The translations under genes and the position numbers were made by a program. DNA of 64,000 bases from Dongia_B soli (GTDB lineage Bacteria; Pseudomonadota; Alphaproteobacteria; Dongiales; Dongiaceae), in NCBI RefSeq assembly GCF_034044715.1, contig NZ_JAXCLW010000001.1, positions 744,001-808,000 of the forward strand, written 5' to 3'. Under the pieces are notes generated by a model. That model saw only the letters and a list, made by a program, of their open reading frames with translations, did not search any database and was not told the origin of the DNA. Below, piece after piece: positions 51,451 to 60,578 of the stretch (position 1 is its first letter; every line of letters starts with the position of its first letter).

Positions 51451-52053
51451 ATGTCGAGGGAAATCGAATTCTGGTTCGACTTCAGTTCGCCCTATGCCTA
51501 TTTCGCCGCTTTGGAAATAGAAGCTCTGGCTGCCCGTCACCAACGGGAGGTCAAATGGCGCCCGTTTCTGCTGGGACCCGCTTTCTCAGCGACCGGCATG
51601 CAGCCTTTGGTGCAGATGCCGATGCGGGGCGATTATGCGAAACACGACTGGGCCCGCCTGGCGCGCCGGCGCGGCATTCCCTTCGCGCTGCCGGCAAGTT
51701 TTCCTGCCGCGACTCAGATTGCCGCACGGGCTTTCTATTGGCTTGAAGCGGAACAGCCGTCTTTGGCATCGCGCTTCGTTCGCGCTGTTTTCCAGGCTTA
51801 TTTTGGCGAAGGGCGCGAAGTGCATGCGCCTGGCGAGATCGTCAGCCTCGCCGCCCGTCTCGGCGCCGATGCGGAGCGGCTGAGTACAGCTTTGCAAGAT
51901 CCGGCCTTGAAGGCCCTATTGCGGGCGAAGACCGATGAGGCCCTGGCGCGCCAGATCTTCGGCGCCCCCTTTATCATCGTCGATGGTGAGGCTTTCTGGG
52001 GCAGCGATCGGCTGGGGATGGTGGATGAATGGCTGCAACGCGGCGGCTGGTGA
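51451..52053 (+). CDS. 2-hydroxychromene-2-carboxylate isomerase family (DsbA-like, kappa-GST fold)
   Basis: A 200-residue cytoplasmic protein with the HCCA-isomerase opening MSREIEFWFDFSSPYAYFAALEIE and the end GAPFIIVDGEAFWGSDRLGMVDEWL. The FDFSSPYAYFA loop binds glutathione in the family, and the enzyme isomerises aromatic catabolic intermediates or acts as a glutathione-linked isomerase. AGAGGACGTC precedes the ATG. No aromatic pathway genes are beside it, so the role is open. Confidence 0.85.
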   Translation: MSREIEFWFDFSSPYAYFAALEIEALAARHQREVKWRPFLLGPAFSATGMQPLVQMPMRGDYAKHDWARLARRRGIPFALPASFPAATQIAARAFYWLEAEQPSLASRFVRAVFQAYFGEGREVHAPGEIVSLAARLGADAERLSTALQDPALKALLRAKTDEALARQIFGAPFIIVDGEAFWGSDRLGMVDEWLQRGGW

Positions 52054-52087
52054 CGGCGCCGGCCGTGGCGGCTGCATCCTCGCGCGA

Positions 52088-52996
52088 TCAGAGATCCTTG
52101 GCGAACTGATCCAGGACCCAGGCGCGGAAGGCGGCGATGCGGGGGATTTCGATTTCTTCCGCCCGGCTGACCAGAAAATAGTTGCGACCGGAGACGACGG
52201 TGCGGTCGAAGGGCACGATCAGCTTGCCCGAGGCGAGTTCTTCCGCACACATGCGGGCATCGACCACGGCGATGCCACCGTCATTCATGGCAAGCTGCAC
52301 GGCCTGATCGGCGGTTTCCACCACCAGACCGCGCTTCACATCGATGCCTTCCAAACCGGCCTGGCGGCAGAAGATCGACCAGCAGTGATGCAGTTCCTCG
52401 CCCTGGCGGATATGCAGCAGCGGGCCCTTTTTCAGCAGGGCCGCGAGATCTGCCGAGCCGGCTGCAACCGCCGGACTGCAGACCGGCGTCAATTGCTCCT
52501 GCATCAGCAGATCGACGATCATGTCATCGATCTTCACATCGCCGAAGAAGATCGCGAGGTCGACCGGCGCATTGTCGAAATCGATATTGGTCGGTGGCGT
52601 TTCGATCCGGATTTCCAGATCGGGATGCGCCCGCTGGAACCCGGCCAGGCGTGGCAACATCATGCGATGGGTGAAGGTCGGTGGGATCGAAAGAATGAGC
52701 GGCGGCTTGCTGCGGGCCTGGCGAAAGCCGGCGATAACATCGGCGATGCGGTCGAAACTGTCGGTCAGGACCGGCAGCAGGCGCTTGCCTTCTTCGGTCA
52801 GCTCCAACGTGCCCTTTCGCTTCAGCAGCGCGACACCGAGAATATCTTCCAGGTTTTTCACCTGGCGGCTCACCGCGCTTTGAGTCACCAGCAACTGATC
52901 TGCCGCTTTGGTGAAGCTGAGCGAGCGCGCCACCGCCTCAAAGGCGCGAAGTGCATTAAGCGGCGGTAATTGTCGGCGTTGCGGTCGTTCGGCCAC
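52088..52996 (-). CDS. LysR-type transcriptional regulator (GcvA-like)
   Basis: A 302-residue regulator. The winged helix-turn-helix begins PPLNALRAFEAVARSLSFTKAADQLLVTQSAVSRQVKNLEDILGVALLKR, and the effector domain has PLILSIPPTFTHRMMLPRLAGFQRAHPDLEIRIETP. The proline-rich start and FTKAAD..VTQSAVSRQ are typical of the GcvA branch. The start is a GTG at 52994-52996 with GGAAGGGG upstream; the frame stays open another 81 codons but that part has no homology-like features. Confidence 0.93.
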   Translation of the reverse strand: MAERPQRRQLPPLNALRAFEAVARSLSFTKAADQLLVTQSAVSRQVKNLEDILGVALLKRKGTLELTEEGKRLLPVLTDSFDRIADVIAGFRQARSKPPLILSIPPTFTHRMMLPRLAGFQRAHPDLEIRIETPPTNIDFDNAPVDLAIFFGDVKIDDMIVDLLMQEQLTPVCSPAVAAGSADLAALLKKGPLLHIRQGEELHHCWSIFCRQAGLEGIDVKRGLVVETADQAVQLAMNDGGIAVVDARMCAEELASGKLIVPFDRTVVSGRNYFLVSRAEEIEIPRIAAFRAWVLDQFAKDL

Positions 52997-53123
52997 GGTC
53001 CCAGTCCCCTTCCGCCCAGCCCTTAAACGATCACCGGTCGGGCCGAATCGCGGATCAGGGCGGCAATCTAATCGCTTGCCGCCCTTTTGGGAATCGCCAG
53101 CTTGGGACCGGACCGAAACTCGG

Positions 53124-53741
53124 CTAGACGACGGTATTGACCCGGCCATCGCCGGTTTCGTCGGTGCCGCCATTGCCCGCCGGTGCCGCCGGCTGACCCT
53201 TGGCAACGCCGACCATGGCCGGCCGCAGCAGCCGATCATTCAGCGTGTAGCCTGCCTGTAGCACCTGGACAACCGTACCGCTGGGCTGGTCGGTGCCCGG
53301 CACCTCAAACATCGCCTGATGCAAGTTGCTGTCGAATTTCTCGCCGAGCGGCCAGACCTTCTTGATCGCCTGCTTCTCAAACGCGGCATCGAGCTGCCGT
53401 TCAGTCGCAAGGATGCCGTCATAGAGATTCTTCAGCGCGGCATCCTGTTCCAGCGCTTCCGGCGTGATCGCCTCCAAGGCACGGCGCAGATTGTCGGCAA
53501 CGCCGAGAATCTCGCGGGCGAACCCCGCCATGGCAAATTTGGCGGCATCCTCCTTGTCGCGCGCCGCGCGGCGACGCACATTCTCGGTTTCTGCCAAAGC
53601 CCGCAGCAACTGGTCTTTCAGCGCAGCATTTTCCTGTTGTGCCGCAGCCAGCGCGTCTTCGGCAGGAATTTCTGTGGCCGGGTTGTCGCCAACATTCTCC
53701 GGCTGGTCCGGCTGCTGCGTGATCTTGTCATCGGTCATCAT
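53124..53741 (-). CDS. grpE: nucleotide exchange factor GrpE
   Basis: GrpE releases ADP from DnaK. The 205-residue protein has a variable acidic N-terminus, a long helical region (AAAQQENAALKDQLLRALAETENVRRRAARDKEDAAKFA) that forms the dimer, and a beta domain with GEKFDSNLHQAMFEVPGTDQPSGTVVQVLQAGYTLNDRLLRPAMVGVAKG. The start is probably the ATG at 53741 or the next ATG; a GTG 12 codons upstream also exists. It follows hrcA closely. Confidence 0.96.
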   Translation of the reverse strand: MMTDDKITQQPDQPENVGDNPATEIPAEDALAAAQQENAALKDQLLRALAETENVRRRAARDKEDAAKFAMAGFAREILGVADNLRRALEAITPEALEQDAALKNLYDGILATERQLDAAFEKQAIKKVWPLGEKFDSNLHQAMFEVPGTDQPSGTVVQVLQAGYTLNDRLLRPAMVGVAKGQPAAPAGNGGTDETGDGRVNTVV

Positions 53742-53784
53742 GGTGACCTTGCTCTCCTTCACTACTTCAATCGTCACGGATCGA

Positions 53785-54861
53785 TCAGCCGAGAATACGG
53801 CCGATCACTTTGGCGGTGTAATCCACCATAGGAATAATGCGGGCGTAGTTCAGCCGGCTGGGGCCGATGACGCCGATGGCGCCGATCAATCGACGCTGGC
53901 TGTCGCGATAGGGCGAAATGACCGCGGAACAACCGGCCAGGCCGAAAAGCTCGTTCTCGGCGCCGATGAAGATCTGCACGCCATCGGCATGGTCCGCGCT
54001 TTCCAGCAGCTTCAAAAGCTGCTCCTTGGTCTCCAGGGCGGCGAACAGGCTGCGCAGGCGCTCGAGATCGCCAACTTCCGTCACCTCATCCAGCAGATGC
54101 GCCTGGCCACGGACGATGAGCGCGCCTTCCTTGTTGCCGTTGGACCAGGTAGCAAGACCGGCCTCCACCACCTTGCGCGACAGATCGTCGAGCTCGGCCC
54201 GCGCGGTTTCCAGCTCCTGAAAAATTTCCTGCTGCGCCATGCCGATGGTCCGGCCGACCAGCCGGCTATTCAGGTAATTGGTCGCCTCCAGCAGGCTCGA
54301 AGCCGGGAGGCCGAGCGGCAGGTCGATCAATCGGTTCTCCACCATGCCGCCTTCGGTCACCAGCACCACCAGGGCACGGCCGGGCCCGAGATAGACGAAT
54401 TCGATATGTTTCAGCGGCCGCTCGCTTTTCGGCGCCACCACCATGCCGGCGCAGCGCCCCAGGCCGGAAAGCATGGTCGTCGCCTGTTCCAGCACTTCGG
54501 GCATCGACCGGCCGACGGCATTGCACTGGCCGTCTACCGCAGCTCGCTCCGCTTCGGTCAACCCGCCGATCTCCATCAAGCCGTCGACGAAAAGGCGCAG
54601 GCCCAGATCCGTGGGCAGCCGCCCAGCCGAGGTATGGGGCGAAAAGAGCAGCCCCATTTCTTCGAGATCGGACATCACATTGCGGATCGTCGCCGGCGAC
54701 AGGCTGGAATCGAGCAGGCGGGACAACGTCCGGGAGCCGACCGGCTCCCCCGTTTCCACATAGGCATCGACCACCAGCCGGAAGATTTCCCGCGACCGCT
54801 CCGAGAGCTCGCTCAAGACCGGCCGATGCGCGCCAGCAGGGTTTCGTGGCTTATGCAGCAT
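53785..54861 (-). CDS. hrcA: heat-inducible transcription repressor HrcA
   Basis: HrcA represses groESL and related genes through CIRCE operators. The winged helix at the N-terminus reads LSERSREIFRLVVDAYVETGEPVGSRTLSRLLDSSLSPATIRNVMSDLEEMGLLFSPHTSAGRLPT, diagnostic for HrcA. The C-terminal domain ends GAIGVIGPSRLNYARIIPMVDYTAKVIGRIL. I took the ATG at 54861 (358 residues); an in-frame ATG at 54900 is an alternative. I found no CIRCE repeat in this window; it would be expected before groESL elsewhere. Confidence 0.96.
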   Translation of the reverse strand: MLHKPRNPAGAHRPVLSELSERSREIFRLVVDAYVETGEPVGSRTLSRLLDSSLSPATIRNVMSDLEEMGLLFSPHTSAGRLPTDLGLRLFVDGLMEIGGLTEAERAAVDGQCNAVGRSMPEVLEQATTMLSGLGRCAGMVVAPKSERPLKHIEFVYLGPGRALVVLVTEGGMVENRLIDLPLGLPASSLLEATNYLNSRLVGRTIGMAQQEIFQELETARAELDDLSRKVVEAGLATWSNGNKEGALIVRGQAHLLDEVTEVGDLERLRSLFAALETKEQLLKLLESADHADGVQIFIGAENELFGLAGCSAVISPYRDSQRRLIGAIGVIGPSRLNYARIIPMVDYTAKVIGRILG

Positions 54862-55046
54862 CCCGTTCCCGATGATTGGACCATGTGCCGGAAACGACAT
54901 GCGATCCCGGCAGTTTGTCAAAAAGTGACCGAATGTGTGAAGGGAATCTAGGTAACGCCTGCCTCCGGGTCAACCATCAGCTCGTCAAACACGGGCTTCC
55001 TGGCGCAACGCCTTGCATTTCGCCACCGCTGCGCCAGGATCGGCCT

Positions 55047-55394
55047 ATGGCCCGTCCCAATCCAGACCCGCTACATCACCCGGATATCTGCGGAACATCC
55101 GGCTATCCGACCGATTGTCCGCTCTGCCGCCGCCCGCTCGCCGCTGGCGCCGCCACCGATTTTCATCATCCGGTTCCGCGCAGCTATGGCGGGACATTGG
55201 CGGTACCGATGCACCGGATCTGTCACCAAACCATCCATGCCCTGTTCAGCGAACGGGAACTGGCCGAGCGCTATTACAGCTTCGCCGCGTTACTGGACGA
55301 TCCGGCCATCCAGCGTTTCGTCGCCTGGGTCCGGAAACGTCCGGCGGATTATCTCGACCGCTCCCGTTGGTCGCGGGACCGGCACCGGAAATAG
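55047..55394 (+). CDS. small HNH-nuclease-like zinc protein
   Basis: A 115-residue protein with a CPLCRR motif and a histidine-rich core DFHHPVPRSYGGTLAVPMHRICHQTIHALFSERELAERY. The CxxC plus HH...C..H arrangement resembles a compact HNH endonuclease finger; the exact metal ligands and any nuclease activity are unproven. It lies between the divergent hrcA and rph, so a housekeeping neighbour role is possible. AGGAT precedes the ATG. Confidence 0.75.
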   Translation: MARPNPDPLHHPDICGTSGYPTDCPLCRRPLAAGAATDFHHPVPRSYGGTLAVPMHRICHQTIHALFSERELAERYYSFAALLDDPAIQRFVAWVRKRPADYLDRSRWSRDRHRK

Positions 55395-55491
55395 CCCGCG
55401 CCGCTCAAGGCCAGGCTATGCGCATCGGGCTGGCGCCTCGCCGGCACCCGGTGTAGGGTCCGCCCGACATCTGTTCTTAAGGATTCCAGTC

Positions 55492-56217
55492 ATGCGTCCA
55501 TCCGGCCGAGCCGTCGATCAACTGCGCGAGATTTCCCTGGAAATCAACGTCAACCGTTATGCTGAAGGCTCTTGCCTGGCGAAATTTGGCAATACCCATG
55601 TGCTTTGCACCGCATCGATCGACGAAAAGGTGCCGCCCTTCCTACGCAATACCGGCAAAGGCTGGGTGACGGCGGAATACGGGATGCTGCCGCGTTCGAC
55701 CCATACCCGCTCCGACCGCGAAGCCGCCAAGGGGAAGCAATCGGGCCGCACCCAGGAAATCCAGCGCCTGATCGGCCGGGCCTTACGCGCCGTCACGAAG
55801 CTGGACGGTTTTGGCGAACGCCAGATCAAGATCGACTGCGACGTCATCCAAGCCGATGGCGGCACCCGGACCGCAGCGATCACCGGCAGCTATGTGGCGT
55901 TGCACCAGGCCTTCAGACTGATGAAGGATATGGGTGTCATCACGGCGTTGCCGCTGATCGGCCAGGTGGCGGCGGTTTCCTGCGGCATCCATCAGGGCAA
56001 GAACGTGCTCGATCTGGATTACGCCGAGGATTCCGAAGCGGAAGCCGATGCCAATTTCGTCCTGACCAGCAATGGCGGCATCGTCGAGATCCAAGGCACC
56101 GCCGAAAAGGATCCGTTCTCGGAAGAACAGTTCCTGGGACTACTGCAGCTCGCGCGCAAGGGCGTGACGGAATTGACCGTGCATCAGCGCCAGGCGCTGG
56201 GGCTGATGCAGGGTTAA
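55492..56217 (+). CDS. rph: ribonuclease PH
   Basis: A 241-residue phosphorolytic 3'-5' exoribonuclease that trims tRNA ends. It has the start MRPSGRAVDQLREISLEINVNRYAEGSCLAKFGNTHVLCTASID, the central RLIGRALRAVTKL and CDVIQADGGTRTAAITGSYVAL, and GGIVEIQGTAEKDPFSEEQF. rdgB follows at once (1-base gap), then hemW; the three form an operon common in alphaproteobacteria. AAGGATT precedes the ATG. Confidence 0.98.
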   Translation: MRPSGRAVDQLREISLEINVNRYAEGSCLAKFGNTHVLCTASIDEKVPPFLRNTGKGWVTAEYGMLPRSTHTRSDREAAKGKQSGRTQEIQRLIGRALRAVTKLDGFGERQIKIDCDVIQADGGTRTAAITGSYVALHQAFRLMKDMGVITALPLIGQVAAVSCGIHQGKNVLDLDYAEDSEAEADANFVLTSNGGIVEIQGTAEKDPFSEEQFLGLLQLARKGVTELTVHQRQALGLMQG

Positions 56218-56218
56218 T

Positions 56219-56821
56219 ATGGCACGACAGTTCACCGGCGGCCGGCTGGTCATCGCCAGCCACAACCCGGGCAAGGTCAAGGAGATCGGCGAATTGCTGG
56301 CACCCTATGGGGCCGATGTCGTTTCCGCCGGCACGCTGGGCTTGCCGGAGCCTGAGGAGACCGAAACCACCTTCATCGGCAATGCCAGGCTGAAAGCTCT
56401 GGCGGCAGCGACGGCCAGCGGCCTGCCGGCCTTAGCCGACGATTCCGGCCTGGTGGTAACCGCACTGGATGGCGCGCCCGGCATCTATTCGGCCCGCTGG
56501 GCCGGTCCGAACAAGGATTTCGACATGGCGATGGCGCGGGTGATCGATCTGCTGCGGCCCGCCGACGACCATTCGGCACAATTCGTCTGCGCCTTGGCCT
56601 TGGCCTGGCCCGACGGCCATTGCGAAAGTTTCGAGGGCCGGGTCGATGGTGAGATCATCAGTGAGAAGCGCGGCAAGCATGGCTTCGGCTATGACCCGAT
56701 CTTCCTGCCCAAAGGCGCGGACCTGACTTTCGGCGAGATGGAGCCGGCAGCCAAGCATGCCGTCAGCCATCGCGCCATCGCTTTCGAGCAATTGGTCGCG
56801 GCCTGTTTCGCCCAGCGATAG
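56219..56821 (+). CDS. rdgB: non-canonical purine NTP pyrophosphatase (ITPase)
   Basis: RdgB hydrolyses ITP, dITP and XTP to keep them out of nucleic acids. The 200-residue protein has ASHNPGKVKEIGELL, the metal-site FIGNARLKA, ALADDSGLVVTALDGAPGIYSARWAG and KHGFGYDPIFLPKG. It starts just after the rph stop and is followed by hemW after two bases. Confidence 0.97.
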   Translation: MARQFTGGRLVIASHNPGKVKEIGELLAPYGADVVSAGTLGLPEPEETETTFIGNARLKALAAATASGLPALADDSGLVVTALDGAPGIYSARWAGPNKDFDMAMARVIDLLRPADDHSAQFVCALALAWPDGHCESFEGRVDGEIISEKRGKHGFGYDPIFLPKGADLTFGEMEPAAKHAVSHRAIAFEQLVAACFAQR

Positions 56822-56823
56822 AG

Positions 56824-58020
56824 ATGACGGCAAGGCAGATAGCAGAAACAGTCGAAGCGAGATCCGGCCATAGGGACCCCGGTTTCGCAATCTATGTGCA
56901 TTGGCCGTTCTGCAAGTCGAAATGCCCTTATTGCGATTTCAACAGCCATGTCCGCGAGACAGTCGATGAGCAGCGCTGGCGGGCGGCGTTGTTGCGCGAA
57001 CTCGCGCATTATGCGGCGCTGACACCGGGGCGTAAGGTCACCAGCCTGTTTTTCGGCGGCGGCACGCCCTCTTTGATGGCACCCGTCACCACCGCAGCCA
57101 TCATCGACGCCCTCGCCGCTCATTGGCAGCTCGATCCCGCTCTCGAGATCACGCTGGAAGCCAATCCGACCTCCGTCGAAGCGGACAAATTTCGCGGCTT
57201 CGCCTCGACCGGCGTCAATCGCCTGTCGCTCGGCATTCAGTCGCTGAACAACGCCGATCTGAAATTTCTTGGCCGTCAGCACGATGCGGGGCAGGCCTTG
57301 GCGGCGCTGGACCTCGCCGCGAAAACTTTCCCACGCTTCTCCTTCGACCTCATCTATGCACGGCCCGGCCAGACCGTCGCGCAATGGCAGGCCGAATTGC
57401 GCGAAGCCCTGGCCCGAGTCGGCGATCACCTGTCGCTCTACCAGCTGACGATCGAGACTGGCACCGTCTTCGAACAGGCTTATGCGCGCGGCGATTTCCG
57501 TTTGCCTGAGGAAGACCTCCAGGCAGCGCTCTACGATCTCACCACCGAGCATCTGGCTGAGGCCGGCCTCCTCGCCTACGAAGTCTCCAATTACGCGCGG
57601 CCCGGCCAGGAATCGCGGCATAATCTCTGCTATTGGCGCTATGGCGATTACATCGGCATCGGCCCTGGCTCGCATGGCCGATTGACGATCGATGGAGCCA
57701 AAATTGCGACACGCCAGCATCGCGCGCCGGAAGCTTGGCTTGATCGCGTGGAGCGCGAGGGCCATGCCACGCGGCAATTCCATGAGATCGAGTCGCAGGC
57801 CCGGCTGGAGGAAATGCTGATGATGGGCTTGCGCCTCACGGAAGGTGTCAGCTTAGACCGTGTGATCGAAGAGACCGGCCATCCGCTCGATCATTGGGTC
57901 GCACCAGCCAAGCTGCAACGGTTGATCGATGGCGAGATGCTGGTGCGCACCGGTCACGTGCTGCGCGCCACCGAAGATGGGCGGGCTCGGCTCGACAGCG
58001 TATTGGCGGCACTTTTATAG
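56824..58020 (+). CDS. hemW: radical SAM haem chaperone HemW
   Basis: A 398-residue radical SAM protein that carries haem to respiratory or other targets; it was once annotated as a coproporphyrinogen III oxidase. The iron-sulfur cysteines are C30, C34 and C37 (PFCKSKCPYCDFN). The family haem-binding motif HNLCYW is at residues 266-271, which separates it from true HemN. SAM region LFFGGGTPSLM follows. Followed by a terminator. Confidence 0.95.
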   Translation: MTARQIAETVEARSGHRDPGFAIYVHWPFCKSKCPYCDFNSHVRETVDEQRWRAALLRELAHYAALTPGRKVTSLFFGGGTPSLMAPVTTAAIIDALAAHWQLDPALEITLEANPTSVEADKFRGFASTGVNRLSLGIQSLNNADLKFLGRQHDAGQALAALDLAAKTFPRFSFDLIYARPGQTVAQWQAELREALARVGDHLSLYQLTIETGTVFEQAYARGDFRLPEEDLQAALYDLTTEHLAEAGLLAYEVSNYARPGQESRHNLCYWRYGDYIGIGPGSHGRLTIDGAKIATRQHRAPEAWLDRVEREGHATRQFHEIESQARLEEMLMMGLRLTEGVSLDRVIEETGHPLDHWVAPAKLQRLIDGEMLVRTGHVLRATEDGRARLDSVLAALL

Positions 58021-58056
58021 ACAGCAGAGCTTGCGGTTTTGGTCATCCAAATAACT

Positions 58057-58085
58057 GAGGCGTGCCGCAAGCGGCACGCCTCTTT
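58057..58085 (+). terminator. Rho-independent terminator after hemW
   Basis: A 12-bp perfect stem (GAGGCGTGCCGC / GCGGCACGCCTC) with an AA loop is followed by TTT. It lies between the convergent hemW and LpoA-like genes and could serve both. Confidence 0.75.
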
Positions 58086-58110
58086 GCAACAGCCTGTCGG
58101 GCCCTCTGAC

Positions 58111-59400
58111 TCAGTTCATTACCGGAACGAAGCTGGTCGGTGCCGGATCGCGCTGGACCGGACCGGTCGGCGCAACTTCCATGACCGCCAATCCGCGATC
58201 CACCGTGCCGTTCGGCATCAGACGAAACACACCGGCAATGCCGCTGAAGCCATTGCCGTTGGTCAAGGCGGTGGGGCTGTAATCGGCACCTTGCGGCCCC
58301 TTACCCAGGGCCACGGCAAGCGTCACCGCGTCATAGACGATGGCCGCGCGCTGGTCCGGCGTCGCGCCATAGACCTCGCGATAGTGGTTGGCGAAATCCT
58401 GCCAGCGATCCGGGGCCGTGGTTGCATACCAGCCGCCGGCCAACCCCGCTTCCCGCCAGACCGCCCCTTCACCCCACAGCGATGTGCCGAGCAGGCGGAG
58501 CTGTTGCGGGCCAACTTCGAAAGCGGGCAGAAGCGGCGCGATCTGCCGCATCTTGGCACCGCCTTCCGGAATCATCAGCGCATCGAAGCCGACCGTTCTC
58601 TTTTCATCGGCGAGGCGTTGCACGACGGGCGCGAAATCAACGCTCGACGGGTCGTAGAAATCGATTTGCGCGACCTGGCCGCCGATTTGCTTCACTTGCG
58701 TCTGGAAACTGGTCAGCACCAGCCGGCCATAGGGCGAGTTCGGCGTAAGAATGGCATAACGCTTCAGCCCCTGGCTGCCGGCATAGCCGATCACGCGCTG
58801 CACCTGGGATTCCGGGGTCACGCCGAAGACATAGACACCGTTTTGCGCCAATGAGGAATCGTTGGTAAAGGCGATGAGCGGCACATGCGCATTCTGTGCG
58901 ATTGGCGCCACCCGCTTCACGTCAGTGCCGAAAAGCGGCCCAAGCAGAATATTGGCACCCCCGGCCAGCAATTTGCGCGCAGCCGATTCCGGCCCGTTGC
59001 TGGTCGCGGTATCCTCTACCAGCAGGGTGAAGCTGTCATCGCCGACATCGAACAGACCCATTTCCGCCGCCTGCAGCAAGGCGCGGCCGAGATTGGCATG
59101 CTGTCCCGACAAGGGCAGCATCAAGCCGATCTTTCCGCCGGGTGCGACCGGCGCGGGCTGCGGTGCCAATTGCGGCTGGGTCGGCGTCATGACGGCTTGC
59201 GGCGCCGTTTTCGCCGCTGGGGCCGGTGTATTACCCGCGCAGCCAGCCAGTACCAGACCGCCCAGCAGCAAGCCCGCCATGGACAGAATACTGGACCGTG
59301 GAATGAGGTTGAGCTGGGCCACAGCGGTCCAACCATCGCCGAACGATGATGGCGACAGCCATGCGAGAATACGTTTCACCCTTGCGCCCAATGCCGACAT
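58111..59400 (-). CDS. penicillin-binding protein activator LpoA/LppC-like lipoprotein
   Basis: A 429-residue lipoprotein (lipobox VLAGC, cysteine 54) with a long proline/alanine linker and a periplasmic-binding-protein type 1 fold: GKIGLMLPLSGQHANLGRALLQAAEMG, GGANILLGPLFGTDVKRVAPIAQNAHVPLIAFTNDSSLAQNGVYVFGVTPESQ. This is the LppC family; E. coli LpoA activates PBP1a from the outer membrane. It is divergent from rsmI, the common alphaproteobacterial order. Confidence 0.88.
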   Translation of the reverse strand: MSALGARVKRILAWLSPSSFGDGWTAVAQLNLIPRSSILSMAGLLLGGLVLAGCAGNTPAPAAKTAPQAVMTPTQPQLAPQPAPVAPGGKIGLMLPLSGQHANLGRALLQAAEMGLFDVGDDSFTLLVEDTATSNGPESAARKLLAGGANILLGPLFGTDVKRVAPIAQNAHVPLIAFTNDSSLAQNGVYVFGVTPESQVQRVIGYAGSQGLKRYAILTPNSPYGRLVLTSFQTQVKQIGGQVAQIDFYDPSSVDFAPVVQRLADEKRTVGFDALMIPEGGAKMRQIAPLLPAFEVGPQQLRLLGTSLWGEGAVWREAGLAGGWYATTAPDRWQDFANHYREVYGATPDQRAAIVYDAVTLAVALGKGPQGADYSPTALTNGNGFSGIAGVFRLMPNGTVDRGLAVMEVAPTGPVQRDPAPTSFVPVMN

Positions 59401-59498
59401 CGTTCATCCCATAACAATAATTTTACGAGCCGTTTGGCGGCGGGCGTGATCCTGCGCAACCGAAACGGTTGGTTCCCGACCTGGATCGGAGAAAGCGC

Positions 59499-60578
59499 GT
59501 GAAGGGTAGCCATAGCGGGCAGCGAAGTAAACCGAGAGCCGGTGAAAAGGCGCCCGGCAGTGACGCGGTGCCTTTTTCAGCTTCGCCAAGCGAGGAGGGC
59601 GCAGCAGCAGAGGTCGCGAAAGCGACCGAGCCAAGCGATGACATTGCCCTTGAACCCATCGAACAGGAAGAATTCAAAGCCGCCCGGGGGTCAGGGGCCT
59701 GTCTCGCCCTGATTGCGACACCGATCGGCAATCTCGGCGATATCAGCGCCCGGGCATTGGACTGGCTGCGCCAGGCCGATGCCGTTGCCTGCGAAGATAG
59801 TCGCGTCAGCAGCCGGTTATTGCGGCATTTTGGCATTTCCAAACCGCTGATCCCCTATCACGACCATAATGCCGATCAGATGCGGCCTGATCTGCTGCGT
59901 CGCTTGCGCGAAGGTGCGCGCCTGGCCCTAATCAGCGATGCGGGCACGCCGCTGATCTCCGATCCCGGCTATAAATTGGTGCGCGATGCGGCGGCACAGG
60001 GGACCACCGTGACGGCCTTGCCGGGTCCTGCCGCGCCGATCATGGCGTTGATTTTATCCGGCCTGCCGACCGACCGTTTTCTATTCGGCGGTTTCCTGCC
60101 ACCAAAATCCGCCGCTCGCCGCCAGGTCGCCGCGGAATTCCGCGATCTGCGCGCGAGTTTGATCTTTTTCGAGACGGCGCCTCGGCTGGCCGACAGCCTG
60201 GCCGATCTCGCCGATATTCTCGGCGATCGACCGGCAGCCGTGACGCGCGAATTGACCAAGCTTTACGAAGAAATAAAGCGCGGTACGCTGGGCGATCTGG
60301 CCGCACATTACCGCGAGGCCGGCCCCCCGCGCGGCGAGATCGTGCTGGTGATCGCCCCGCCGACGGCGGAAACGGCGCCCGGTTTCGATCTCGACGGTGC
60401 GCTCATCCAGGCGCTGGCCCGCATGAGCGTCAAGGATGCCGCCGCGACCGTCGCCGCTGCCAGCGGGCAGAAGAAGCGGCTGGTTTATGCGCGGGCCTTG
60501 GAGCTGGCACAAAAGCTCACTTTGCCGCCTTCCGGAAGCGATCCAGCCGACAGCGAACCGGGCGGCGATGACGCGTAG
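59499..60578 (+). CDS. rsmI: 16S rRNA (cytidine1402-2'-O)-methyltransferase RsmI with N-terminal extension
   Basis: RsmI methylates C1402 of 16S rRNA. The catalytic part starts near LALIATPIGNLGDISARAL and has CEDSRVSSRLLRHFGI, ISDAGTPLISDPGYKLVRDAA, ALPGPAAPIMALILSGLPTDRFLFGGFLP. About 65 residues of charged, disordered sequence precede it, which is longer than usual. I chose the GTG at 59499 with GGAGAAAGC before it; a TTG ten codons earlier is open too. It overlaps yraN by 11 bases. Confidence 0.95.
   Translation: MKGSHSGQRSKPRAGEKAPGSDAVPFSASPSEEGAAAEVAKATEPSDDIALEPIEQEEFKAARGSGACLALIATPIGNLGDISARALDWLRQADAVACEDSRVSSRLLRHFGISKPLIPYHDHNADQMRPDLLRRLREGARLALISDAGTPLISDPGYKLVRDAAAQGTTVTALPGPAAPIMALILSGLPTDRFLFGGFLPPKSAARRQVAAEFRDLRASLIFFETAPRLADSLADLADILGDRPAAVTRELTKLYEEIKRGTLGDLAAHYREAGPPRGEIVLVIAPPTAETAPGFDLDGALIQALARMSVKDAAATVAAASGQKKRLVYARALELAQKLTLPPSGSDPADSEPGGDDA

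Noticed and set aside
54862..55046. CIRCE operator near hrcA
   Set aside because: No TTAGCACTC-N9-GAGTGCTAA pattern was found here or elsewhere in the window.
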